A DNA stretch of 64,000 nucleotides from Bin22 sp965207275 (GTDB lineage: Bacteria; Chloroflexota; Dehalococcoidia; Lucifugimonadales; UBA3495): the NCBI GenBank assembly GCA_965207275.1, contig CBDBMH010000002.1, positions 2,666,001 to 2,730,000 of the forward strand. The letters run 5' to 3'. The notes below the pieces were generated by a model. It worked only from the letters and a program-made list of their open reading frames with translations, did no database searches and was not told the origin of the DNA. Numbering within the stretch: the first letter of the stretch is position 1; the number at the start of each line of letters is the position of its first letter. A program made the translations under genes and the position numbers. Shown here piece after piece: positions 52,958 through 63,285 of the stretch.

Positions 52958-53730
52958 CCGGGCAGCCGTGGCACAACGACGCTCCCGGTACGCCTCCCAC
53001 CGCTGGTGAGGTTCCCGTTCATTCCTCTGAGACAGCCACCGACCTCCTGGCCGCTACCGCCCCTGACGCGGTGCTTCATCTTCGAACTGCCGTCCGCACG
53101 GGCGCAGCCTGGCCCCGGGCGCTGCTGGAGGCCGTGGCCCTGTGGACCAGCCCGGAAGAGACCTGGCAGGACCGCACCTACCGTTACCTGGTTGCCGGCG
53201 AAGCCCTGGACTGGCTCACCCTGGCGGAACGGCTTTGTCTCGAAATTGAGGACTTTGTGCCCCCCGCCGACCTGGAAAGGCTTCTCTTCGAGGGCGCCCT
53301 CCCCGACGACGTTACCCCGGACGAGTTCAAGGACTGGATGGGCGGCAACAAGTACCGGGCTTACCTGAACTATTGGTATGGCGTGGTGGTGGAAGAGGCC
53401 CTGCAGCAGGCGGCGGAAGACGACGTGCGCAAGCGGGAAAGGGCCCGCTGCTATCCGGACCACGAAGACATGGTGGAGGAAGCCTTCATTCACCTTTACG
53501 GAAAGACGCGCACCCACCTGTTGGAAGACTTCCGAAAAGAGGCCGGCGTCGCCGAACATGCTCTCCTGTCCCTGGTGGACTACAAGGAATTCACTTACTG
53601 GCTGTCCAAGCTGCGTTTCAATCTATGGGACCCGGCCCGGGTTGCCAGCGACACCCGCAAAGGGATTCGTTACCTCAACCGCCTGGAACATATACCTGGC
53701 CCGCTGATTATGGAGGAAATGGAAGGTTAA
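52954..53730 (+). CDS. conserved hypothetical protein coupled to polX
   Basis: A 258-residue protein, mostly helical and acidic, not recognised. Its GTG start overlaps the polX stop (GTGA), a sign of translational coupling. After a disordered N-terminus of about 30 residues there are helices with WPRALLEAVALW, YLVAGEALDWLTLAERLCLEIE, YRAYLNYWYGVVVEEALQQ, and a basic ERARCYPDHEDMVEEAFIHLYGKTR segment. It contains no HNH, PHP or DNA-binding signature that I can name. Being locked to polX suggests a DNA-repair accessory role, which is an inference from arrangement only. Confidence 0.75.
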   Translation: MTGQPWHNDAPGTPPTAGEVPVHSSETATDLLAATAPDAVLHLRTAVRTGAAWPRALLEAVALWTSPEETWQDRTYRYLVAGEALDWLTLAERLCLEIEDFVPPADLERLLFEGALPDDVTPDEFKDWMGGNKYRAYLNYWYGVVVEEALQQAAEDDVRKRERARCYPDHEDMVEEAFIHLYGKTRTHLLEDFRKEAGVAEHALLSLVDYKEFTYWLSKLRFNLWDPARVASDTRKGIRYLNRLEHIPGPLIMEEMEG

Positions 53731-54032
53731 CCAAGCCGGCATGCCATCCGGTTCCCTCTCGCAGGAACCTGCTCACCCACTCTTTATTTTTCCGTGGGCT
53801 ATGTCTTGTCCTCTCCACTTAATGGCATTCGTTGCTTTCATCCCTCCTTCAATGTAGCGAAAATTCGCCGGCCCGGTCGCCGATTGTCCGTCGTCTATCC
53901 TTACAAAAAAGATTAATGAAATGTTATTCACGTTTCTCCAACTCCCCAACATATTGAAAACCCGGCCCTTCCCGTCTAAAATCTGCTGGGCCCAGTTGGA
54001 TTAAAGTCGGCAAAATTTTGTGCAGGGAGACC
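53731..54032. other. intergenic region with rpsA-like promoter
   Basis: About 300 bases, AT-rich in the right half, with no supported gene; it carries the promoter listed separately. Confidence 0.5.
53954..53982 (+). promoter_or_regulatory. promoter of the S1-domain protein gene
   Basis: TTGAAA (53954-53959), 17 bases, TAAAAT (53977-53982), both one or two mismatches from the sigma-70 consensus. The start codon lies 50 bases downstream. Confidence 0.6.
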
Positions 54033-55166
54033 ATGAGTCCCCTTCCGGCTGCGGCAGGAGAAATTCCCGGCATGGCAAGCAGCGATTACGAAGAAGTTTC
54101 CACAATGGCAGAATTGTCCGAGCAGGACTTGTCGCCCCGTCGTTATCAGCGGGGCGAAATTGTAGAAGGCGAGGTTGTGCGGGTGGACGACGACGGCATA
54201 GTCGTCAGCATCGGCCTCAAGACCGAAGGCATTGTCCCTCCTCATGAAATGCGGACCCTCTCCCACGAGGAGCGGGACGGCCTGAGTTCCGGTGACAGCG
54301 TAATGGTCACTGTAAAGGGAGGAAGGGGCCCCGGCGACATGGCGCTTCTCTCCCTGGACGCGGCCAAGGAGGAGCAGGGATGGCTGGACCTCCTTCAGCA
54401 CTCGAAGGAGGGCGATACCATCACCGCTCGTGTAGTAGAACAGAACCGTGGCGGCGTGGTGGTCAACTACCAGGGCATCCGCGGGTTCGTCCCCTTTTCC
54501 CAACTGGCGCCTGTGCCCAACGATACGCGCGAGCAGGCCATTGCGGAGCGGATAGGCCAGGAGTACCCCTTCCACATTCTTGAAGTTGACCAGGCCAGAG
54601 AACGCCTGGTGCTGTCGGAGCGCGCCCTCTGGCAGAAACAGCAGGAAGAGGAGCGGGACCAGTTTATCGCTACCCTGGAGGAGGGAAGCCGGGTCAGCGG
54701 CAGGGTAACTTCCCTGCGGGGCTTCGGCGCCTTCGTCAACCTGGGGAAGGCCGAGGGGCTGGTCCACATTTCCGAACTTGCCTGGAGTCGCATCAAGGGG
54801 CCGGAAGAAGTGGTCAGCGTCGGACAGGAACTGGAAGTCCAGGTGCTGAAGGTGGACCAGGAAACCAAGCGTATCAGCCTTAGCCTGAAGCGCACCTTGC
54901 CGGAACCGTGGGAATCGGTGCCGGAGCGCTACAACGTGGGCGATATCGTTGAGGGAACGGTGACCCGCCTGGCCGACTTCGGCGCCTTCGTGCGGTTGGA
55001 AGATTGGGTGGAGGGCCTGGTCCACATCTCCGAACTTTCTACCCGCCAGGTGAAAAACCCCAGCGAGTGCGTCTATGTCAACCAGCAGATACGGGTGTTG
55101 ATCATGGACATTGACCCGGTTAAGCGGCGCATCAGCCTCAGCTACAAGAAGGCCTTTGGTATGTAG
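54033..55166 (+). CDS. rpsA: 30S ribosomal protein S1-like protein (four S1 domains)
   Basis: A 377-residue protein with four S1 RNA-binding domains after a short N-terminal leader: GEIVEGEVVRVDDDGIVVSIG (about 41), GDTITARVVEQNRGGVVVNY (about 130), GSRVSGRVTSLRGFGAFVNL (about 220) and GDIVEGTVTRLADFGAFVRL (about 305). The last two carry EGLVHISEL. Four-domain S1 proteins are usual in non-proteobacteria; they bind mRNA on the ribosome or act as translation factors. GGGAGACC precedes the ATG. A 264-residue unknown gene begins two bases after its stop. It is transcribed from a good promoter. Confidence 0.9.
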   Translation: MSPLPAAAGEIPGMASSDYEEVSTMAELSEQDLSPRRYQRGEIVEGEVVRVDDDGIVVSIGLKTEGIVPPHEMRTLSHEERDGLSSGDSVMVTVKGGRGPGDMALLSLDAAKEEQGWLDLLQHSKEGDTITARVVEQNRGGVVVNYQGIRGFVPFSQLAPVPNDTREQAIAERIGQEYPFHILEVDQARERLVLSERALWQKQQEEERDQFIATLEEGSRVSGRVTSLRGFGAFVNLGKAEGLVHISELAWSRIKGPEEVVSVGQELEVQVLKVDQETKRISLSLKRTLPEPWESVPERYNVGDIVEGTVTRLADFGAFVRLEDWVEGLVHISELSTRQVKNPSECVYVNQQIRVLIMDIDPVKRRISLSYKKAFGM

Positions 55167-55168
55167 CC

Positions 55169-55963
55169 ATGCCCCCGGACGAAGAAGCGCAACTTGCCGA
55201 CGGAGAGCCCGCAGAATTTACCGAGGTCGCTGACTCGCCAACATCAGCAGCTGAAGGGCAGCCTGTAGCACAGCAACTGGGCCGGGTGGAACGGCCCCCG
55301 GCCGACCGGTTTCAGGGCAAGAGGAGGCTGCTGCTGGTGCCTCTGTTGTTGGCGCCACCGCCGGATCTGACTGAGGCAAATGCCGAACCGCAGGCAATTT
55401 ATAACCGATACTGGGATCAGGTCCGCACCCAGGTAGATGCCCTTGCTTCAGCCCTGGGCGGCCTGCATCGTATTTACCATGAAAGCATGATGGAAGGCGG
55501 GGAGGCCGGAATGTCCTATTTGGAGATGGCCGACCCCAACGCTTACGCCTTGTCTCAAGTGCGGTTTCAAGCCGGGGCCACCCTGGAAGCTACTGAGAGC
55601 TTCGACCTGATTTCTGAGTGTCTGGATTTGCAGCGCTGCCTGATGCTACCCTTGACCAATGAGGGGGTGGCCAACCGTTTGCAACAATGGCTGGCCGAGA
55701 GCACACATGGGCGTTACGAACATATCGCCGGCCGGATTGACCAGACCCTTCAGGTCGATGAAACCGGCCTGCTTTTGATTGGTGAGCGCCACCAGGTGCA
55801 GTTCCCCGTCGACATCGAGGTGTTCTACGTAGCCCCGCCCGCGCTGGACGAATACCGCCGCTGGCTCCAGAATTGGGTCGCCGCCCAGCAAAGGGCAGGG
55901 GAAGCCGACCTGGATACTGTACAGGATGCTGCAAGGGAAGAGTCGGATGACGATCAAGCCTGA
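55169..55963 (+). CDS. hypothetical protein directly behind the S1 gene
   Basis: A 264-residue soluble protein that I do not recognise, starting two bases after the S1 gene's stop and so co-translated with it. The first 45 residues are acidic and disordered; the last 15 also are. Between them lie RRLLLVPLLLAPPPDL, WDQVRTQVDALASALGGLHRIYHE, a central YALSQVRFQAGATLEATESFDLISECLDLQRC helix and a strand pair near residues 195-220 (ETGLLLIGERHQVQFP). No motif or domain is apparent. Its fixed position suggests a role in translation or ribosome assembly; unproven. Confidence 0.75.
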   Translation: MPPDEEAQLADGEPAEFTEVADSPTSAAEGQPVAQQLGRVERPPADRFQGKRRLLLVPLLLAPPPDLTEANAEPQAIYNRYWDQVRTQVDALASALGGLHRIYHESMMEGGEAGMSYLEMADPNAYALSQVRFQAGATLEATESFDLISECLDLQRCLMLPLTNEGVANRLQQWLAESTHGRYEHIAGRIDQTLQVDETGLLLIGERHQVQFPVDIEVFYVAPPALDEYRRWLQNWVAAQQRAGEADLDTVQDAAREESDDDQA

Positions 55964-56017
55964 CGGCTTCCGGCGCTTAATCCTGGAGCTCTCGAACGAG
56001 ATGTTCCACGAAATTAC

Positions 56018-56047
56018 TTGACATAGCTAAAATCACCTGAATATAAT
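56018..56047 (+). promoter_or_regulatory. near-perfect sigma-70 promoter of pyrG
   Basis: TTGACA (56018-56023), 18 bases, TATAAT (56042-56047). The start codon is 117 bases after the -10, leaving a leader of about 110 bases. Confidence 0.8.
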
Positions 56048-56163
56048 CAAGCCGGCTACATTCCACCAGCAAAGCTCCCCGACATGGGCCGTCTCCCTTA
56101 CCCATCCAGGACAGCACTTTCTCCAGACCTATTTTCGCCTCTCAACTGGTAAATGGCTGAGGC

Positions 56164-57804
56164 ATGACCACCAAGTATATTTTCGTCACAGGCGGAGTAG
56201 TTAGCTCCATCGGCAAGGGGATTTGCGTGGCCTCCATTGGCCGCCTCCTGAAGAGCCGGGGGCTATCCGTTTCCGTTGTGAAACTGGACCCCTACCTGAA
56301 CGTTGACCCGGGCACCATGTCCCCCTATCAGCACGGTGAGGTTTTCGTAACCAAGGACGGGGGCGAAACGGACCTGGACCTTGGCCATTACGAGCGGTTC
56401 ATCGACGTGGAACTTACTCGTTCATCTAATCTGACCGCCGGCCAGGTCTACATGACATTGATCGCCAAGGAGCGGCGGGGCGATTTCCTGGGTGGGACAA
56501 TCCAGACGGTGCCCCACGTTACCAACGAAATCAAGGCCCGCCTCACCGAACTGGCCAACGAATCTCAGCTGGATGTGCTGGTGGTGGAGGTTGGGGGCAC
56601 GGTGGGCGACATCGAGGGCCTTCCGTTCCTGGAAGCCATACGGCAGATGCGCAAGGACGTGGGCCGAAACAACGTCTGCTACGTGCATTTAACTCTGCTG
56701 CCCTACATCGCCGGGGCCGAGGAATTGAAGACCAAGCCCACCCAGCACAGCGTCAAGGAGTTGCGCAGCATCGGCATCCAGCCCGACGCTCTGATTTGCC
56801 GTAGCGACGTGCCCATCTCCGACTCGATTCGCGAAAAGCTGTCCCTTTTCTGCGACGTAAACGGTGAGGCGGTAATTCCGCTGCAGACGGTGGATAATGT
56901 CTACGAAGTCCCCCTGATCCTGGAGAGGGCCAACCTGGGCGAGTTCATAGTGGACCTATTGCGCCTGGAGGGGAAGCAGCGCGACCTTACGGAATGGTCC
57001 CAGATGGTGGACCGCATGCGCCAACCCAAAGGGAAGCTGCCCATCGCCATCGTCGGCAAGTACGTGGAGTATCCCGATTCCTACATTTCGGTACGTGAGG
57101 CCCTGCGACACGCCGGCACTGCTCACGACCAGGAAGTGGATATCAAGTGGGTGCACTCGGAAGATGTCGAGCGAAACGGACCGGCCATGTATCTGGACAG
57201 TGTGCAGGGCATCGTGGTGCCGGGAGGCTTTGGCCCCAGGGGTGTCGAGGGTATGATCGACACTGTACAGTACGCCCGAAGCAACAATATTCCCTACCTG
57301 GGCTTGTGCCTTGGCATGCAGGTAATGGTAATTGACTGGGCCCGGCACATCCTGGGATGGGAAGGGGCCAATTCTTCGGAACTGGACCCGGAAACCCCCT
57401 ACCCGGTGATTCACATCATGCCGGAACAGGCGGCCGTCACCGATAAGGGTGGCACCATGCGCCTGGGAGGCTATCCCTGCCATCCCCAGGAAAATACTCT
57501 CACATCATTCGCCTACGGAAGGGAAGAAATCCAGGAGCGGCACCGACATCGGTTTGAAGTGAATAACCGGTACCGGGAAAGTTTGGAGGAGTCCGGAATG
57601 ATTATGGGAGGCCTTTCGCCGGACGGCAAGCTGGTGGAGACGGCCGAGGTTGCCAACCATCCCTTCATGATGGGGGTACAGTTCCATCCGGAGTTTCAGT
57701 CCCGCCCCAATCGGCCCCACCCCCTGTTCTGCGAATTCATCCGACAGGCGCTGGGCACGATTCGGGAGGGTAGCCAGCAGGCACTGCCCATTGAGACCGG
57801 GTAA
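56164..57804 (+). CDS. pyrG: CTP synthase
   Basis: A 546-residue CTP synthase, making CTP from UTP, ATP and glutamine. The N-terminal amidoligase domain opens with FVTGGVVSSIGKGICVASIG and has DPYLNVDPGTMSP, VTKDGGETDLDLGHYERF and EVGGTVGDIEGLPF. The C-terminal class I glutamine amidotransferase domain has VVPGGFGPRGVEGM, YLGLCLGMQVMVID with the catalytic Cys, and VQFHPEFQSRP with the His-Glu pair. Length is typical. The ribosome site is weak (GAGG close to the ATG). It has its own strong promoter. Confidence 0.98.
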   Translation: MTTKYIFVTGGVVSSIGKGICVASIGRLLKSRGLSVSVVKLDPYLNVDPGTMSPYQHGEVFVTKDGGETDLDLGHYERFIDVELTRSSNLTAGQVYMTLIAKERRGDFLGGTIQTVPHVTNEIKARLTELANESQLDVLVVEVGGTVGDIEGLPFLEAIRQMRKDVGRNNVCYVHLTLLPYIAGAEELKTKPTQHSVKELRSIGIQPDALICRSDVPISDSIREKLSLFCDVNGEAVIPLQTVDNVYEVPLILERANLGEFIVDLLRLEGKQRDLTEWSQMVDRMRQPKGKLPIAIVGKYVEYPDSYISVREALRHAGTAHDQEVDIKWVHSEDVERNGPAMYLDSVQGIVVPGGFGPRGVEGMIDTVQYARSNNIPYLGLCLGMQVMVIDWARHILGWEGANSSELDPETPYPVIHIMPEQAAVTDKGGTMRLGGYPCHPQENTLTSFAYGREEIQERHRHRFEVNNRYRESLEESGMIMGGLSPDGKLVETAEVANHPFMMGVQFHPEFQSRPNRPHPLFCEFIRQALGTIREGSQQALPIETG

Positions 57805-57920
57805 TGGCAAGTAGATGAAACCGGACTTCCTTCGGGAGTGCGGCCCGTGCCAACGCCGAACAAAACACAAAACTATCCAATTGCAACAAATGCCAACTAA
57901 CCAGGAGAGACGGGGTTGCC

Positions 57921-58580
57921 GTGAAGATTTTTCTGGATACCGCGAACATTGATGAAATACGCGAGGGCGCCGAACTGGGCGTCGTTTCCGGCGTCACCAC
58001 CAACCCTTCCCTTGCGGCCAAAGAGGGCATTGGCGGCAAAGCAGGCTACCGCGTGGCGGTAGAGGAAATTGCCGACATTATTGACGGACCCATATCAGTG
58101 GAGGTAGTCAGCACCGATGCCGAGGGCATGATTGCCGAAGGCCGGGACATTGCCGAGTGGATCGCGAACCCCTGGGTGAAAATTCCCAGTACTACCGAAG
58201 GCTTCAAGGCCATTTCCGTGCTGGCCAGGGACGGTATCCAGATAAACCAGACCCTGTGCTTCTCGGTGAATCAGGCCATCCTGGGCGCCCAGGCCGGTTC
58301 CACCGTAGTCAGTCCCTTCATTGGCCGTCTGGACGACATCGGGCAAGAGGGCATGACCCTGGTGGAAGACATCGCCGCCATTTTCCGGCAACAAAAGATT
58401 CAGACTCTGGTCATGGCCGCCAGCATTCGCCATGCCTTGCACTGCACCATGGCCGCGAAGGCGGGGGCGGACATTTCCACCGTACCTTATCCGGTTTTGA
58501 AGCAAATGGTGCAGCACCCCCTGACCGACGCCGGGCTTGCCCGTTTCCTGCAAGACTGGGAAAAAGCAGGCAACGCCTGA
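57921..58580 (+). CDS. fructose-6-phosphate aldolase / TalC-type transaldolase
   Basis: A 219-residue protein of the small transaldolase family (TalC/FSA). KIFLDTANIDEIREG is the N-terminal strand, SGVTTNPSLAAKEG the first signature, NPWVKIPSTTEGFKA carries the Schiff-base Lys, and SPFIGRLDDIG the second signature. Enzymes of this size work as decamers, as transaldolase in the pentose phosphate pathway or as fructose-6-phosphate aldolase; sequence alone does not separate the two. The start is GTG with AGGAGAG 12 bases ahead. It lies between pyrG and rho with normal spacing. Confidence 0.95.
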   Translation: MKIFLDTANIDEIREGAELGVVSGVTTNPSLAAKEGIGGKAGYRVAVEEIADIIDGPISVEVVSTDAEGMIAEGRDIAEWIANPWVKIPSTTEGFKAISVLARDGIQINQTLCFSVNQAILGAQAGSTVVSPFIGRLDDIGQEGMTLVEDIAAIFRQQKIQTLVMAASIRHALHCTMAAKAGADISTVPYPVLKQMVQHPLTDAGLARFLQDWEKAGNA

Positions 58581-58936
58581 AATAGAGTGGCCGGGAGCCT
58601 TGACACATTGGAAAGCGCAATGGCCAAATGATGAATGAGGAGCATATCTATCCCTTAGTTTTGAGGCCCTTCTTCAGAAAGCAAAGCTAACTGCAAGTGT
58701 AGACGATTCCAGCTATTCCCCTTGCCAGCCAAGCTGTTTACCGCAATTATGCCCTGCCGGCGGCAGGCATGTTGGGCAGGGGAATACCCCCGCCGGCTAC
58801 CCCAGTCCCTTTGACCAGTTAACAGTATGAAGGCTTCCCGATCCGGGGTTATATCCCCGTATTCCCAGTTTGGGCCGGCTTTTGATTCGCCGGCATTACG
58901 TTCAGCAACCGGCCCCAAGAGAAAATCGAGGTGATG
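58581..58936. other. long leader region before rho
   Basis: About 355 bases without a gene. It has GC-rich hairpins near 58755-58800 and C-rich stretches. rho is known to be self-regulated through its leader in other bacteria, so a control role is possible but not shown. Confidence 0.4.
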
Positions 58937-60232
<1,296 letters not shown>

Positions 60233-60263
60233 CCACGCGCCGTAAGGTTAGCTACTCGACAGA

Positions 60264-60295
60264 GCCCTCTCATCTTTACGGAGAGAGGGCCTTTT
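60264..60295 (+). terminator. terminator of rho
   Basis: Eight-base stem (60264-60271 with 60283-60290), 11-base loop, CTTTT tail, 31 bases past the stop codon. Confidence 0.78.
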
Positions 60296-60398
60296 CGCGG
60301 CTCCCAGGCATTCAGCGGTTCCCATCCAGCCCTGAGATGGTGATACTCTGCAGTCAAGGGCCGTGTTATCATTATGAGAGAAGTCTGGACACGACATT

Positions 60399-61181
60399 AT
60401 GCCGGAAACCAAGATACTGATCATCGACGACGAATGGGAATCGGCCATTGTCAAAGCGGTGCAGCGGCGCCTGCAGGATGAGGGCTGGCAGACCATCATA
60501 GTCCAGCCCCAGTCCCAGTGGCTGGTGGGTGACGAGTTCGAGACCGCCGCCATCTACGCCATAGAAGACGAACGGCCCGACGGCGTTCTGCTGGATGTGC
60601 GACTGGGCGAGCATCGCGACGATCAGTTCAAGGGCCTGGAGATTCTGCGTCAGATTGTGGAACACTACCCAACCCTGCCGGTGCTGATGTTCACCCAATA
60701 TGCCCAGGGACCGGCCCGGGATACGGCCGTCAGGGGGGCCCTGCGCTGGAACGCTCCGGTGGACTTTATCGACAAGCTGGCCAGCCCGGAAGAAGTGGTG
60801 CTGCGGCTTCGGCGGCTGATGGGCTCCAGCCCGGAACTCATCCCCATCGGCGCTCACCTTTTGGTGGACGTGGGCGCCGAGACGGTATCCGCCCGCAAGG
60901 ACAGGGACAGCGTCATGGCCCCGGTGAGTGACATTCACGGGATGAAGTTCGAAATCTTTCGGGAACTGGCCGCCGCGTGGTACCGCAGTCCCGGCGAACT
61001 GGTGCCCTTCACACGGCTGGAACGTTACTCCGAGGGCGAGGAAGCCCGAGCGTCCCTCCGGGTACGCATCCGCGAAATCAAGGTTTCCATCGGCAAGGCC
61101 CTGGGTGTACAGCTGGGGGCCAATGACCTGATTGTGAACGTGAGGGACCGGGGTTACCGGCTGGCGCCCCCGCAGATGTGA
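60399..61181 (+). CDS. response regulator with receiver and OmpR-type winged helix
   Basis: A 260-residue response regulator. The receiver (1-140) opens with TKILIIDDEWES, has the phospho-accepting Asp in GVLLDVRLGEH, the Thr of LMFTQYAQ and the Lys of FIDKLASPEE. It carries an extra loop between the second helix and the Asp strand. The C-terminal domain (175-260) is a winged helix ending VRDRGYRLAP, as in the OmpR group, though its first helix is unusual (MKFEIFRELAAAWYRS). Its partner kinase gene begins four bases after its stop. Target promoters are unknown; the surface protein encoded third in the operon is a candidate. Confidence 0.9.
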   Translation: MPETKILIIDDEWESAIVKAVQRRLQDEGWQTIIVQPQSQWLVGDEFETAAIYAIEDERPDGVLLDVRLGEHRDDQFKGLEILRQIVEHYPTLPVLMFTQYAQGPARDTAVRGALRWNAPVDFIDKLASPEEVVLRLRRLMGSSPELIPIGAHLLVDVGAETVSARKDRDSVMAPVSDIHGMKFEIFRELAAAWYRSPGELVPFTRLERYSEGEEARASLRVRIREIKVSIGKALGVQLGANDLIVNVRDRGYRLAPPQM

Positions 61182-61185
61182 GACC

Positions 61186-62241
61186 GTGCTGTTACCTAGC
61201 CTGAGGAACTCCCTGTCCTGGAACTTTCCCCGAGCCTGGCTCCGCCCCGTGGGTCCCGGGGGCGTCTCCCGCCTGCTGGGTTCGGTGGTCCTGGCCCTGG
61301 GTGCTGCGGGTTTGGTCCTGGCTCCCTTCGTTGGCGAAGCAATGTTCGCCCGCATCTGGGGGATCGAGCCCCTTACCTACGTGGGTGCGTCCCTGGTCAT
61401 CCTGGGACTGGCCGTTACTACTCTTTCCTACTTTGTTTCCGAGTTGCTGAGATCCCGGCGCCAGGCAGCCGACGAAGAGACCCGATTCGCGGAACGTTGG
61501 ACCCAGGTTACCCAGCAGTACTTTGATCTCTTCAATCACGACCTGGGCCGACCCTTGCGCCGCATCCTCGGCAAGGAGCGAGAAATTCGCGAGCAACTCC
61601 AGGCCATGGGAATGGAGGTTCCCACCTCGGTCAGGGAGCTATTGGACGAAATCGAAGAGCAGACGCCCAGCTTCCGCTTGATGATGTCCAACATGCAGGT
61701 CCTGATTGAACTGGAGACGCCCATCACCGGCGCCAGTCTGCACGCCGTGGAACCGGCGGAAGTGGTCCGCCGCATCGTGGACCGCTATGGCCTGGTGGCA
61801 GCCGACGCCAGCAAGCAGATCGTCTGGTGGTCCGAACCCACCGACTTCGGCATTGTCTATAGCGACAGCTCGGCCATAGAGCACATTGTTACGAACTTGG
61901 TGGACAATACCGTCAGGTATGCCGAGTCGTTCGCCGAAATTGGGCTGACCAGGGACGAGAGCAATTTCCATATTCGCGTCTGGGACGACGGGCCGGGTAT
62001 TGCCTCCCGTTACCTGCCCTACCTTTTCGACCGGGGTTGGACTCCCGAAGTGGCGCGCCACGAGGAACGAACCACCTCCGGCCTGGGCCTGTTCATCGCC
62101 CGCACCCTGGCCAAGCGTTACGGCGGCGACCTGACCGTCGAGAGCATGACCCACCCGGACCCGGACCATCACACCTGTTTTGTGGTGACCCTGCCCCTAC
62201 ACACCAAGCCCGGCCGGAAATCGGGAGAACCGGTGGCATGA
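61186..62241 (+). CDS. membrane sensor histidine kinase
   Basis: A 351-residue kinase. Two hydrophobic segments (about 28-50 and 62-82) anchor it with almost no extracytoplasmic loop. YFDLFNHDLGRPLRRILG is an H-box with the His in place, IEHIVTNLVDNTVRYAE the N-box, WDDGPGIASRYLPYLFDRG the G1/F region and RTTSGLGLFIARTLAKRYGG the G2 box, so all catalytic parts look intact. The lack of a sensory loop suggests it senses membrane state or a partner. The start is GTG, four bases after the response regulator. Its stop TGA overlaps the next gene's ATG (ATGA), coupling it to the stalk protein. Confidence 0.92.
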   Translation: MLLPSLRNSLSWNFPRAWLRPVGPGGVSRLLGSVVLALGAAGLVLAPFVGEAMFARIWGIEPLTYVGASLVILGLAVTTLSYFVSELLRSRRQAADEETRFAERWTQVTQQYFDLFNHDLGRPLRRILGKEREIREQLQAMGMEVPTSVRELLDEIEEQTPSFRLMMSNMQVLIELETPITGASLHAVEPAEVVRRIVDRYGLVAADASKQIVWWSEPTDFGIVYSDSSAIEHIVTNLVDNTVRYAESFAEIGLTRDESNFHIRVWDDGPGIASRYLPYLFDRGWTPEVARHEERTTSGLGLFIARTLAKRYGGDLTVESMTHPDPDHHTCFVVTLPLHTKPGRKSGEPVA

Positions 62242-63152
62242 CCTTTCGTCCCGGCGGTAGCCGGCCCCGGTCCGCCCAGACCAATTCCGCTCTCCTGAGA
62301 TTAGCAATTGTGGCCAGCCTGGGCCTGGTCATTTGGCTGGGTTGCGTCCAGGTGATAGACCGGCCGGGCGCCCCTACCGCGGCGCCACCGGAAACCCCGG
62401 TCCCAGTCCTGGTTATTCCTACGCCGACTCCTGCGCCGACCGTTACGCCGACGCCTTCACCCACGCCGGCGCCCACACCGGTACCTACCCCCACAACTAC
62501 CCCGACACCCACGGTCACACCAACGCCGACTCCCTCGCCCACACCTGTACCTACTCCCACAGCCACTCCGACTCCCACGGTCACACCAACGCCACCCCCT
62601 ACGCCCACCTCCGGGCCCACGCCCACGCCTGTTCCTCAACCGCCCATACTCATCATTGAATCTCCCATGGACGGTGATATCATCCGGGAAGAGTCGGTCA
62701 CTATCGAGGGAATTACCAGTCCGGGAGCGTCGGTCAGCGTTCGGGGTCGTGCGGTGGCTGCCGGTGAGGGGGGCCGTTTCCGCCTGAAGGTGCCCCTTGC
62801 CCCCGGGGTCAATACCCTGGAAATCTTTGCCATTAACCCCAACGGCCAGCGCCAGGGGAAGACCCTGACCGTGATCCACCTGCCCGCGGAGCCCTTCTTC
62901 CTGACCATCACCCAGCCCGACGAGCAGGACCGCAGGGTAACTCACCCCACCATTCGCCTGTGGGGCCGAACCGCTTCGGATGCCACCGTGGCCGTGAACG
63001 GCATTTCCATTCCCGTAGACCAACTGGGAATCTTTTCCACCACCATCAGCCTGCAGCCAGGGCCCAACATTATCCGGGTAGTTGCCACCAGCATGGGCGG
63101 GGATGTCCTGCGGGAGATGCTGGAAGTTACTTTCGAGCCGCCCCAGCCGTGA
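62238..63152 (+). CDS. Thr/Pro-stalk surface protein with Ig-like domains
   Basis: A 304-residue protein. The ATG overlaps the kinase stop. One hydrophobic segment (about 20-37, ending LVIWLGC) is a membrane anchor or weak lipobox. A stalk of TPTP-type repeats follows (about 55-135). Two beta-sandwich domains follow, resembling bacterial Ig-like or glucodextranase-B-like units (ILIIESPMDGDIIREESVTI and LTITQPDEQDRRVTHPTIRL). No enzyme motif. It is likely held at the cell surface. Translational coupling to a kinase with no external loop raises the possibility that it is the sensor arm or the main target of the system; this is inference. Confidence 0.85.
   Translation: MTFRPGGSRPRSAQTNSALLRLAIVASLGLVIWLGCVQVIDRPGAPTAAPPETPVPVLVIPTPTPAPTVTPTPSPTPAPTPVPTPTTTPTPTVTPTPTPSPTPVPTPTATPTPTVTPTPPPTPTSGPTPTPVPQPPILIIESPMDGDIIREESVTIEGITSPGASVSVRGRAVAAGEGGRFRLKVPLAPGVNTLEIFAINPNGQRQGKTLTVIHLPAEPFFLTITQPDEQDRRVTHPTIRLWGRTASDATVAVNGISIPVDQLGIFSTTISLQPGPNIIRVVATSMGGDVLREMLEVTFEPPQP
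62418..62640 (+). repeat. degenerate ACNCC/TPTP tandem repeat inside the stalk gene
   Basis: Short repeats of the type CCNACNCC and ACGCCGAC encode the Thr-Pro stalk, so this is coding sequence and not an array. Such DNA is prone to slippage, so stalk length could vary between relatives. Confidence 0.7.
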
Positions 63153-63285
63153 AGAGTTTGACTAAACATTTCTCGAGAGCGAGGTTCAAATATATCGCCC
63201 CGGCAGCTACCCCTACCAACAATCTTCAAAACCCGCTATGATCCCTTTGAGCATGTCCATCGACGTAATATAAGGAGGCCCACCC

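Noticed and set aside
62418..62640. Tandem short repeats that could be mistaken for a CRISPR or satellite array
   Set aside because: The repeats are in frame and encode the Thr-Pro stalk of the surface protein; there are no spacers of constant length.
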